From: Chelonoidis abingdonii
Taxonomy: Eukaryota > Chordata > Testudines > Testudinidae
Reading direction: 5' to 3'
DNA: 64,000 nucleotides
Assembly (NCBI RefSeq): GCF_003597395.2
Contig: NC_133770.1
Location: 32,394,479-32,458,478, forward strand
A program made the position numbers and the translations under genes. Positions 20,701 through 30,735 of the stretch are shown one piece after another; positions within the stretch are counted from its first letter, which is position 1, and each line of letters opens with the position of its first letter. The notes beneath the pieces are model-generated. The model had not been told where the DNA came from and made no database searches. It saw only the letters and a program-made list of their open reading frames with translations.

Positions 20701-22174
20701 CTCTAACAATGATGAGATTTCACTACACTGTGATTGCACTGCATTGCAGTGAAAGAGGCTCAATTTGATTATCTGGCTATTCCATTTCTCCTATATTTAC
20801 AACCTGACTGACCTCTGGGGAAAGGGTAGGACAGCCAGCCAATCATGCCGGAGACATTTCAAAAGGTCAGAGCAGTTACTACTATAATTCAAAGCTACTA
20901 CAATTCCGAGACCTTGTCTCATGACAAAAATTGGCAGAAGAACACTGTTAATATGAAATATTTATCCATTCTTATGGCAACTGTCAGAATATAAAATGTT
21001 GTAAAGAATTAACCCCTTTCTTGTACCAGTGTTCAAGACTCCAGGTTTTCTGTAGGTGCACCAAAAGGATCTTAAAATTAAACTAAAAACTAATTTTAAC
21101 AATTATTCTAGGTCTCTCGTTTAAAATGGCAAATTAAGAAGGGCTTCTTCTAGCCAATTTCTTTACTTTTGCTCTTAGGACTTGTATCTAACCTCACAAT
21201 GATACATTCTTTAGGTTTGCCAACATTGCTCCAGTTACAAACCACTCCAATGTTCAGGAACTTAATGGGAGTGTCCAAATCTTTTAACTGAACTTTGTCT
21301 CTCCCATCATTCATAAGCAGCAGGGTTCACATAATCCCTTCTGTGCCTGATGATACACACTGGTACAATTTTAACAGGACAATTCCTCTACTCTCCAGCC
21401 ACCTTGTAAAACATGTGTTTAACGAATTTGAGGCTTCAGAAATGGAAATAGGGACAGATCTGAACATTAAAGCCAGGCAGGATCCAGATGGAATTTTGTG
21501 CAACCTTCTCTACACAAGTCATCGCATCCCTGACTTGAAATACTTAATGAGCTGTGGCACAGAAGAGGCTTGCCTTTAGTACCAGCATATCTTCCAAAGG
21601 GAAGGCTCTGATTATAGGAGTATTCCTAGCAGTTTTATGTTTAAGGGTCAGTTCCATTCTAAATCTTGATTGCTGGCTTTACTTTCCCATTATAGAACAG
21701 GTTAGATTGAAATTCAGTGTAGAACTCTGGCAGGTTGCATGCAGTTTTTCTTTTGAAAATGACAGAGTGCAGATGGGTCTGAATTAAAACCTGAAGATCC
21801 AAAACTCAAAGAACAGTCACATGTTCAAAACCCAGATCTGAATTTTGCAGATCAGGCCCATCTTTAGCTGTCAACCATTTTATCCCCAGATTTTATGATA
21901 AAGGAAAATAAATCCCATGCTGTATCCTGCAACATTTACTTTGTATAGCAACTTCCATCCTCAGTTCCAAAAGTGCTTCACCAAACATTAACAAATCAAG
22001 CTTCAAAGTGCCCAGATGCCGTTCCATGCTGGAAAGACCAGACCACACTATCAAATTAGATAGTTTTTAAAGCACTGTTTGGGGCCTCTTTCCCACACTA
22101 TTCTTTTGGGGACTGCTGAACAAGGTTTTTAATCAAACTCTTAGGGGGAAAATATACATGTATTAGATTATTAT
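17760..22174. other. Single-copy AT-rich region, possible conserved non-coding part
   Basis: No coding sequence or recent transposon recognised over 4.4 kb. A 16-bp tandem duplication (GTATAGTTCTGCAATT twice) lies at 20603-20634. 19680-20200 is free of repeats and rich in ATTA/TAAT homeodomain-like words (GATTATTC, TAATTATTG, ATTAATTATG) and CCAAT (20010), which makes it a candidate conserved non-coding segment, unproven without alignment. Confidence 0.4.
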
Positions 22175-22182
22175 ATATTTAG

Positions 22183-22904
22183 CAGGCCTATCAATTAATC
22201 ACCATTAACTCAAATGATTAATGCAAAACAAATTAACTAGGTTTTAAAAAGTTGTGATTAATCACAGCTTTAATTGCACTCAAATTTAAATTAGTATTCT
22301 ATTACTACTATACTTTTGGATGTTTTTCTACATTTTCAAATATATTGATTTCAATTACAACACAGAATAAAAAATGTACAGTGCTCACATTATATTGTTT
22401 TTGATTACACTGTAAAAAAGAAACAAAAGATAGTATTTTTCAGTTAAGTACGTAGTGCAATCTCTTTATCATGAAAATGCAACTTACAAATGTAGAGTTT
22501 TTTTTATATAACTGCACTCAAAAACAAAACAATGCAAGACTTTAGAGCCTACAAGTCCACTCAGTCCTACTTCTTGTTCAGCCAATTGCTAAGACAAATG
22601 TGGTTGTTTAGATTTACGGGAGATAATGCTGCCCACTTCTAATTTACAATGTCACCTGAAAGTGGGAACCGGCACTCATATGGCACTGTTGTAGCTGGTG
22701 TTGTAAGATATTTAAGTGCCAGAGATCCTAAATATTCATATGCCCCTTCATGCTTCGACTCCCATGCCAGGGGACATGCTTCCACACTGCATTTAAATTG
22801 GAGTTCTATTATTGTTTAATAATGTGATTAAAACTGCAATTATGACTGTTTTTTAAATCTCATGATTAATTACAATCATCTTCTTTAATTGTTTAAAAAC
22901 CCTA
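22183..22904 (-). mobile_element. hAT element with perfect TSD and transposase remnant
   Basis: A 722-bp insert flanked by identical 8-mers ATATTTAG (22175-22182 and 22905-22912). The ends are AATTAAT-rich (CAGGCCTATCAATTAATC left; TTTAATTGTTTAAAAACCCTA right) and only loosely inverted. Both ends contain ATTAATC/GATTAAT motifs in multiple copies. The minus strand carries the end of a hAT transposase (22567-22785). An internal deletion derivative of an autonomous hAT. Confidence 0.8.
22567..22785 (-). pseudogene. hAT transposase C-terminal dimerisation domain remnant
   Basis: Reading the minus strand from 22785 gives about 72 codons resembling the hAT C-terminal dimerisation region: KHEGAYEYLGSLALKYL, then PATTVPYECRFPLSGDIVN, one TAG stop, then KWAALSPVNLNNHICLSNWL and KK before a terminal TAG at 22567-22569. 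The family normally has a serine-x-R-x-F-S pattern where this copy reads YECRFPLSG. The DDE catalytic part is missing. This frame is too broken to appear as a long open reading frame. Confidence 0.75.
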
Positions 22905-22912
22905 ATATTTAG

Positions 22913-24162
22913 GGCCAGATCCAATGAAGTCAATGTAGCTACACTGATTCATACCAGCTGAAGATCTGTCCCATTGTGTGCACGCATGGCTGTCTGGGCA
23001 GATGTGCATATTATATTATAGATATTACATTTCCTGCAGAATGCCCCTTCTCTTCATTAAAATGCCTAAAGCAATTGATAGTATTGAAATATAAACTCAT
23101 TTTGTAGAGAAGGACTCAACATCAAAACTCTGGATCCAGATCCCATTCCTCCACCCCAATCTTGCCTGGCCTCTGAAACCCAGGCTCCAAACTTTGGAAG
23201 GTTTGAAATTTGGATCCAGATTTTACAGTTCTGGCCCCTGTGCAGTCAGACACTATTCAGTCCCAAATCTCTCCCTGAAGTCAGACTCCCAAAAACTCCT
23301 GGAGTCAATGGAAGTTTGGCCCTTGACAGTTTTCTTGCCTGCACCTGTTTTTAAAACAGATTATTAGAAAAAAGTAAACATTTTGCATTATTTGTAATAG
23401 GAACCAGTGTCTAATCATTTTAATGTTATTTGTTTAATATGTGAGAGACTCAAGTTTGACAGGCAGCACCATCTCTTCCAGAAGCACAGCAGCTACTTTA
23501 CATATTCTTTATCTGTGCACCAAACCTATTTGTAAGGCAACTAAAATGTACATGGTTGAAATAATGTATTGCATCAGTTTAATGAAGCATCCATGGATTA
23601 ATCAGCACGAATCAAAACTCCTCCAACAGTTCCTTGTACGTGGAATTGTTTGATTTAGACAATGCATCAAGTTCAAAAGGCACTGTGGACCTAATGACAT
23701 GTGATTGCAAGTCTCTCATTGGTTTGTAGTGTGGTTATGTGTATAATACATATAGCTATTTTTGACAGACATTTGGGCTTTCAACTGAACAAGGTTTTTT
23801 CCTCCTCATGAAAAGTGGCTGCTCGCTGTGGAAAATTGCAACTTTTCATCAAAATACAAAACTTTGGGGTTTTGTTTTTTCAATTGAAAATTGAAATTTT
23901 CTGCAGAAACCCCTCTTCCTCCCCTCCTAAACCTCCACAACATTGTTTTCCAATCAGCTCTACTCCCGAGTCTGGACAAGGCACCAAAATAATTCTGCGT
24001 TGCATTGTGGGGAGGAGGGGAGAAAGGCAGAGAAACAAGAGAGGGAGGGGAAAACACCACTATGTCTTGGCATCTGGCTGGCCAAGAGGAAGACAGTAAC
24101 AAAGGAGAATTGCCAAGAGCAGGCTGCCAAGAGCCACAAACTGTTTTCATTGAGCATCATCA
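22913..24162. other. Mostly single-copy, with two old repeat fragments
   Basis: 22915-22976 (GGGCCAGATCCAATGAAGTCAATG…AGCTGAAGATCTGTCCC) is an ancient palindromic repeat. 23775-23968 (AAAATTTTC/GAAAATTTT-rich, ending TTTTCCAATCAGCTCTA) looks like the right end of a TIR element with a TAGAGCTGATTGG terminus. No gene seen in the rest. Confidence 0.45.
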
Positions 24163-25460
24163 TCAAGTTCCTATTATGCCTCTGGCATTTAGGGCAGTGA
24201 CAAAGCTCCTCCGCTCTGGTTTGTTTCTGGTAAGTCTTTCAGTGGCTCCCCAGCTGTGCCCCAGGTTTTTCAGCTCAGCTGCCACAGCTCTTTGCCATGT
24301 TGTTTTTGGGCAGCCTCATTTTCGCTTGCCTTCAGGTGTTCATCTTATTGCTACTCTAGTGATGGAATCAGTTTCCAACTGAAGTGCATGACCACCCCAT
24401 CTCCAACCTCTCCTGGCAACGATGGTGCTCAGATCCTCTTGGCTGTACTGTGTCAGTAGATCTTGGTTTGAGATTGTTCTGGGCCAAAATATACAGAGGA
24501 GTTTTCTGAAGCAGGTTGTATGGAATGAAGACAGTTTGGACATGTCATACTTTCTCATTCCCCAGCATTCTTCACTATAATATAGTGTTGAAAGTATGCA
24601 GCTCTGATAAATCTTGAGTTTGATTTTGGTGTTGGTGTTGTATTTTGATGATTTCCACACTGAATTTAAGTTCCTGAAGGTGTTCCTGGCCTTACAGATT
24701 TTGTTCCAGATGTCCTGGCTTGTTCCACCATCCTGGCTGATGGTGCTGCCCAAGTATGTGAATGTTTCTACATTGGTGAGAACATAATCCTCTATCCGTA
24801 TTGGTGATGGTGAGGCAATATTAAAGGTCATGATATCGGTCTTATTATGGTTGATTTTCAGTCCAATTTGCTGGCTGAATGCGTTTATTTTTTTCTTGTA
24901 TAGGAGAGTGTCATCATCTATGAAGTCCAGGTCTTTAAGGGATGAGAAGAGTGTCCACTGAATGCCGCTTGGCATGTCTTCTCTTCTACGCCACATTACA
25001 CAGTCAATGGCAATGCTGAAGAGTACTGCAGACATGACACACCCCTGACGTACTCCTGTTTTGACTTCAAAACTGAGCTCATTGGGATCAACACTACATG
25101 TAAAGTTGAAATAGCAGTTTTTGATGACATTGATTATATGGAAAGGAACTCCATATGCCCACAGAATGCACCATAGGCTGGTCCTGTGAATGCTGTCAAA
25201 AGCCTTCTCAAAGTCTATGAAATTTATGTAGAGTTGTCGTTGCCATTCTTAGCACTGTTCTATTATGTTTCATAGAGTGAAGATCTGGTCTGTGCATCCA
25301 TGCCCTTTTACTGAGCAACTGTGTCTAAATCTGAGCCTCAAAAGAAGCTGGCATGCTGTAAAAACCCAGATCAATTTGCTGCAGTCCTCTATACATCCCA
25401 GTTCACTCTCCTGCAGTATATCTGGGCTTGTGCTAAGGAGCAAGTATCTTGTTACAGCTT
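24163..25460 (-). pseudogene. RTE-like non-LTR reverse transcriptase, nearly open
   Basis: A minus-strand LINE reverse transcriptase. Reading from about 25300: GCTDQIF, LYINFIDFEKAFDSIHR (motif A aspartate), FEVKTGVRQGCVMSAVLF (motif B), DLDFIDDDTLL (motif C, family FADD), KINHNKTDIMTFN, FTYLGSTISQDGGTSQDIWN, IYQSCILSTLYYSEECW, then after a TGA at 24340 TPEGKRK, TGA at 24316, TTWQRAVAAELKNLGHSW to a TGA at 24163. A short (TGA)n tail follows, as RTE elements often have. Between 25248 and 24343 the frame is continuous (302 codons). Upstream stops are at 25270 and 25249. The endonuclease is missing. RTE/SR2-like assignment is from motif order. Confidence 0.75.
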
Positions 25461-26447
25461 GGTGAGCAAACGTAAAGGATAAGTGGGCAATTACTGCTCA
25501 CACAGCACCTTGAATGAGCTATTACTATAGGAGGTAAATGCTAACAATATTCCAGCACCTAGCACCGGCAGGATGTGCCATTGTGCCATGTAGGGGGGGA
25601 AGTGCTTAGGCCAGGTGTATATGAATGGCTTAAACAAGCTTTGGAAACATTGGCTCTGTAAACAAACAAACAATCAAGGCAGAAATGGTTGTAATGGCTC
25701 AGATCATTCTTTACAAAACATTTGAGGGGAAAAATACTGAAAGGCTCATGAACTATTACTGGTTTGATCAAATTCTTGCTTCTCATCCCCGCACTGAAAG
25801 CTCTCTCTATTCTAACCTACATCTCTCTCGCTTCTAGCTCTTGTCCTACTCTCCCCATGCTCATACTTTCATCTCACATCCTCCTTTCATTGCCTTTGCC
25901 CACTCTCGTCTTTCTGCTTTCCATCATGCTGCCTGGAACACTCCCTTTCCTTAGCCACAGGCCCTCTCTCCTCCTTTGGGCCCCTCCTTACAGCCCACTC
26001 TTCTCCTCTTTCAAGATCTCTATGTCCCACAGCGCTTAGCTGTTCATCCTGTCTTGTGTGCAAGCTGTTTGGAGCAGGAAATATGTCTTATCTTTGGCCC
26101 CAGCCCTGCAAACACTTACGCATGTGTGCACTTACTCATGAATAGTGCCGTTGGAGGCAGCCTCCATTTATTGGTGTCTGAAGAACTGTCACTGCATAGA
26201 TAGTTGGGGCATTCAATGGTTTTAAAGTTTCATTTGAAAGCCACTTTTAAGCATCTTCCTCCATCCATTACCTTGTTTCCATGTTTGTCTCTATGTGACC
26301 CCCTCCAGTCCCATCACTTCTGTCATTCTCATACCTCTCCTTCCCTCCCTTCCACCTCCAACCTCTCCCTTTTGAGACTTCGTTCCCTTCCCCTTTCACA
26401 CATTCTGCCACAGACTTCCAGATTCTTTGCTCCTCTTTCAACCTCAC
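25461..26447. other. Pyrimidine-rich single-copy stretch
   Basis: 25790-26450 is markedly C/T-rich on the plus strand with CTCTC, CCTCC and TTCC runs, which produces open frames by composition (25764-26039, 26204-26518). 26090-26160 (CAGCCCTGCAAACACTTACGCATG…) is a fragment of an ancient palindromic repeat. No coding signal. Confidence 0.45.
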
Positions 26448-26660
26448 CTGACCTTGGGCAAGACACTTACTGTTGTTCTTATTTTATAGGTAGGAAATCC
26501 AGGGTAAAACTAAGGTAAGTGTCTTCCACAAAGTCATACATGTTTTAATTCATTCAAGTCAAGAGGCATCTTTCAATTGATTAGAATGAGAGTTCAACTT
26601 AAAGAGTGAATGACACTCAGTCCACTAGGCCATGCTGCGTCCACTAGGGTTAGAATACAA
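26448..26660 (-). mobile_element. MIR-like SINE fragments
   Basis: TGACCTTGGGCAAGACACTTACTG, TTATTTTATAGGTAGGAAATCCAGGG and CAGTCCACTAGGCCATGCTG resemble core and tail words of MIR/CORE-SINEs, with unrelated text between. Strand and boundaries are uncertain. Confidence 0.4.
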
Positions 26661-27595
26661 TCTAAATCACATGAAGTTATTAAACAAAAAAAATCTTTCT
26701 GGTATTTCCTGGTTCTCAGAATAGCAAAATCAAGTTCCTTTATATTGCATTTGTCCTGCTTGGAGCCAAGCAGCAGGAACTGGTAAACCTGAAAGGCCTC
26801 TAGTAGTTTTTAACATGTAATTTGGTTAGCAGAATAAAGCACAGAAGCTATTCAGTCCCTAGAACAACTCTTATGGTTGACCCACTATCTGCTCAGCTGA
26901 TCTGATAAGCAAGGAAAAAAGGTCTCTTATAAGGGGGTAAACATGATTGACTCAGCCTTTTTCTACTTCTAGCTACTATGATCTCCTGGAAAAAGTGTCA
27001 AAACATAACCAGTAGACTCAATCTTAACATACAGTTAGGGCCAACTCCTAAAAGCTGATTCACGCAGACAGACTCCAATGCCTGATTAGAGTCCCATTGA
27101 ATTCAGTGTTGAGAGTCTGCCCACACTGAACATGCATGATCGGGGGTCTATTATTTAATTATAGGCAGCACAGATAGTGAGGCCTCTAGTTAAAGTTGCC
27201 CAACCCGCCCCATAATCAGACTCTATTTTCAATTGCTCATAACTTTGCCAAACTTTGGGCTGAAATTTGCCATACACAGTGTCTGCCTCATGCTGATGTA
27301 TTTGTTTGTTTATACTTGAAAATTTCAGCCAAACTGTTAGCTAACTATGAACAAGGCTGAGGAAAAGTATTTTGTTTTGTCTATGTAAAAAACATTCACA
27401 ACCATTTAACCTAGAGGCTTTAGGATCGCACCACCACCACGCTTTGGGGCAAAAACTCTGAAATTATGCAAGGGAATTGTTCCTGTGGCAGGGATGAGCC
27501 TCTGAATAGCTTAGTTCACACATGCTCCATAGAGACTGGTTCAAATGTAGCAATTAATTCTCTGGACATTCCACCTGTTTTGAGCATATTTCAGC
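26661..27595. other. AT-rich sequence with old repeat scraps
   Basis: 27030-27140 (GGGCCAACTCCTAAAAGCTG… GTCCCATTGAATTCAGTG) belongs to the ancient palindromic type seen elsewhere in the window. No gene recognised. Confidence 0.4.
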
Positions 27596-28262
27596 TAGGG
27601 ATGCCAACTTTCTAATAGCAGACAACCAAACACCCTTGCCCTGCCCCTCACTCACTCCATCCCCTCTACCTCCGTCGCTTTCCCCCACCTTCGCTCACTT
27701 GCTCAGGGGGGTGGGAAGGGGGGTGAAGGCTGTGGCTGGGGGTGCAGGCTATGAGGTGGGGCCAGGGATGAGGGGTTTGGAGTGCAGGAGAGGGCTCTGG
27801 GCTGGGGATTAGAGATGTGGAGTGTGGGAGGGGGCTGAGGTCTCTGGCTGGGGGTGCAGGCACCAGGGTGGGGCTGGGGATGAGGGATTTGAGGTGTAGG
27901 CAGGGGCTCCGGGCTGGGGTTTTGGGTGCAGGAGGGTTATATGCTCTGGGCTGGGGATGCGGGTTCTGGGGTGGGCCCAGCAATGAGGGGTTCCAGGTGC
28001 GAGAGGGAGCTCAGGGCTGGGACAGGGGTTGAGGTGTGGGAAGGAGTGAGGGGTGCAGGCTACAGGGAAGCAGCAACATGTCCTTCTAGCTCCCAGGCAG
28101 AGGCACAGCCAAGGGGCTCTGTTCGCTGGCACCATCTCCACCCTCAGGCACTGTCCCTGCAGCTCCCATTGGCCGGACTCACTGTGCTGCCAACCAGACT
28201 TTTAACAGCCCAGGAAGAAGTGCTGGCCAGAGCTGCCAGGGTCCCTTTTCGACGGGGTATTC
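27596..28262. mobile_element. GC-rich TIR element, second copy of the 1-474 family
   Basis: Starts TAGGGATGCCAACTTTCTAA and shares with 1-474 a GGGGTGCAGGCT/GGGCTGGGG direct-repeat interior and the block CCATTGGCCGG…CACTGTGCTGCC…CTGCCAGGGTCCCTTTTCGAC. The right terminus has decayed near 28262. G-rich composition creates long open frames on both strands (27666-28141) that are not genes. Confidence 0.6.
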
Positions 28263-28640
28263 CTAATTTCAACCCAGGGTTGCAGGTGCTGAGCAGGATT
28301 TTTCCTGTAATTCCTCCTCTAGGCAGACACCAGTGTGGTGCCAGGCACAGGAAGTGAGGGAAGGCAGGGAAAATGTCTCTCCTGTATTTCAGTACTCCTT
28401 CTGCTCGTGCCCAGGTGTTTAGGAGAAGGAGGAAGCAACCTGACTTGAATGCAGAGGGTTTAGGATCCAGGATGGCAAGGGGACAGGGCGTAAGAGGGAG
28501 GCTGGGATGTGGAGCAGCAGAGACAGGGGCTGGGATGAGGACAGGCTGCAGGGGCTGGGGTTGGGGCCAGCCTGGGCTCAGGCAAGTCTGTAACTCCAAA
28601 GAGAACATGCCCTACACAACCTGGAAGAAACCCGAGGGTT
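28263..28640. other. GC-rich stretch, no gene recognised
   Basis: Continuation of GC-rich sequence with GGGCTGGGATG-type near-repeats at 28500-28570. Overlapping open frames on both strands (28144-28608, 28373-28669) have no domain and low-complexity content. Confidence 0.4.
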
Positions 28641-28865
28641 TGCCTACCAGATCGGCAGGCAGCGATTGATCCAGCGGGGATTGATTTATTGCATCTAGTC
28701 TAGATGCAATAAATCAACCCTCGAGCCCTCTCCCATCGACTCCTGTACTCCAGCGTCTTAAGAGGCACAAGTACGGTCGACGGGGGAACGGCAGCAGTTG
28801 ACTCACTGCAGTGAAGACACCACAGTAAGTCGATCTATGTACATCAACTTCAGCTACGTCATACA
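28641..28865 (-). mobile_element. Harbinger-like MITE fragment with perfect cruciform
   Basis: Reverse-orientation relative of 9779-10060 (shared CTGCCGATCTGG-type, GATTGATTTAT, GTCGACGG and CTTCAGCTACGT blocks). It contains a perfect 18-bp inverted repeat with a one-base centre at 28681-28717. The outer terminus on the right (GTCTACAC type) is lost. Confidence 0.65.
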
Positions 28866-29365
28866 GGATGACAACCTACTACTGCTATCAGTTTCTCTTC
28901 TAGCTCAAGAGGTACTGTGCTGTGGATTCAAAAAGTTTCAACGCTCCTGATCACTCATGTGGGAGTTACTATGGTTCCATGTGGTGGAATTTCTGTATTT
29001 TCAGCTTGTTTTATAAAAACCTCTAGAAACTTAAATACAAGAAAACAACATGAAAAAAGCATTATAGTAACAAAATCAAGCACTCAAAAAAGGTAGGAAA
29101 TGCCAGTATTAAAGTTGCCTATGTAATTTAATTTGGTTCCTTTGTGTGTATGTATTATGACAGAATCTTTAATTATGTGAGCACATACTATTTTTCCACT
29201 ATTATTCTGCCTCATTCAGTACACAGGCTGGACAGTGCTTCCTTAATAAGCAGCTATTCAATGTTTTGTTTTATCCTCATTGTTCAATGTGTAGTCTGAG
29301 GTCTTATTTACTACAGACTATTCAAACCTTGCTCTGTAGACAGAACTATTAATTTCCTTATGAGT

Positions 29366-30130
29366 AGGGCCCTACCAAATTCACGGCCATGAAAAACACA
29401 TCACGGACCGTGAAATCTGCTCTCCCCTGTAACATCTGATCTTTTGTGTACTTTTACCCTGTATTATACAGATTTCATGGGCGAGAGCAGCATTTCCCAA
29501 ACTGGGTGTCCTGACCCAAAAGAGTTGCAGGGATGAGGTTGCAAGGTTATTTTAGGGGCAGGGTCCACAGAATTGCCACCCTTACTTCTGCACTGCCTTT
29601 CAGAACTGGGCAGCCGGAGAGTGGTGGCTGTTGGTTGGATGTCCAGCTCTGAAGGCAATGTCCTGCCAGCAGCAGTGCAGAAGTAAGGGTGGCAATACCA
29701 TACCACGCCACCCTTACTTCTGCACTGCTTGTTTTCAGAGATGGGCAGCTGGGGAGTGGCAGCTGCTGGCCGGGAGCTCAGCTCTGAAGACAGCAGCACA
29801 AAAGTAAGGGTGGCAATACCATACCATGCCACCCTTACTTTTGTGCTGCTGTCTTCAGAGCTGAGCTCCCGGCCAGCAGTTGCCACTCTCCAGCCGCCCA
29901 GCTCTGACAGCAGCACTGCCGCCAGTAGCACTGCAGAAGTGAGGGTAGCAGCACCGCAACCCCGCCTACAATAATCTTGCAACCACCCCACAACTCTTTT
30001 GGGTCAGGACCCCTACAATACACCACCATGAAATTTCAGATTTAAATATAAGAAATCATGAAATTTGCAATTTTTTAAATCCTATGACCGTGAAATTGAC
30101 CAAAATGTGCTGTGAATTTGGTAGAGCCCT
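29366..30130. mobile_element. TIR element AGGGCCCTACCAAATTCACGG
   Basis: Left end AGGGCCCTACCAAATTCACG (29366) pairs with CTGTGAATTTGGTAGAGCCCT (to 30130). Sub-terminal CACGG/CCGTG words recur on both sides. The middle (about 29548-29990) is a set of alternating inverted repeats of a GCCACCCTTACTTCTGCACTGC unit, including a 73-bp-arm palindrome. No TSD is clear. A 175-codon minus-strand frame (29464-29991) is a by-product of the repeats. Confidence 0.7.
29743..29899. repeat. Large palindrome, 73-bp arms
   Basis: Left arm 29743-29815 and right arm 29827-29899 are reverse complements with three mismatches by eye, separated by an 11-bp ATACCATACCA spacer. Part of the TIR element at 29366-30130. 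Confidence 0.8.
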
Positions 30131-30154
30131 AATAATTCATGGGATTTTCTGCAG

Positions 30155-30735
30155 TCTAATCACTATAGTATCCAAGTGCTATGCAAACACTGCTGAATTT
30201 ATCTTTGTAACACCCTGTGAGGCAAGAAGGCGGTATTCTTCTCATTTTACAAATGAGGAACTGAGGTACAGAGACAATGTCAAAAGTCCACTAATTTTAT
30301 GTGCCCAATTTGAGATGCCTAGGTCCTGATTTTTTTTTTTAAAGAGTATTTAGCATTATATAGCATTTTATATGCTCAAAGCACAGTTCCCATTGACTTC
30401 AATTGCAGTTGTGAGTGCTTAGCACTTCTGCAAGTCAGACCCAAGGGTCTCAAGTCAGACACCCAGAAAATGAGGCACACACAGTTAGTGTGAAAAGTTT
30501 GGTTTAAGTGACTTGTCCAGAATCACACAGGAACTCTAACACTGACAGTGACTGAATCCAGTTCTCCAGGGTAGGGTGACCAGATGTCCTGATTTTATAG
30601 GGAAAGTCCTGATATTGGGAGCTTTTTCTTATATAGGCTCCTATTACCTCCCACCCCCGTCCCGATTTTTCACACTTGCTGTCTGGTCAACCTACTCCAG
30701 GGTAGCATTCAACTGCCTTAACTATATGACCATGA
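30155..30735 (-). mobile_element. MIR-like SINE interrupted by later sequence
   Basis: 30155-30300 contains CAAGTGCTATGCAAACACTGCTG, ACACCCTGTGAGGCAAG and ATTTTACAAATGAGGAACTGAGG, and 30508-30563 contains AGTGACTTGTCCAGAATCACACAGG, all words of a MIR-type SINE. A 123-bp MITE (30572-30694) splits the tail, which resumes TAGCATTCAACTGCCTTAAC. The intervening 30375-30500 holds another ancient repeat with AGTGCTTAGCACTTCTG. MIR-like assignment is by recognition. Confidence 0.5.
30572..30694. mobile_element. 123-bp hAT MITE with perfect TSD CTCCAGGG
   Basis: Termini TAGGGTGACCAGATGTCC and GGTCAACCTA are inverted. CTCCAGGG flanks it on both sides (30564-30571 and 30695-30702), an exact 8-bp duplication indicating the hAT superfamily. 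A near-identical copy is at 47867-47989. Confidence 0.85.

Noticed and set aside
24005..24382. Plus-strand 125-codon frame opposite the RTE-like RT
   Set aside because: Antisense to a clearly recognisable RT C-terminal region; a shadow.
29464..29991. 175-codon minus-strand frame with internally repeated peptides
   Set aside because: The repeats come from the alternating inverted DNA units; a shadow of the palindromic array.
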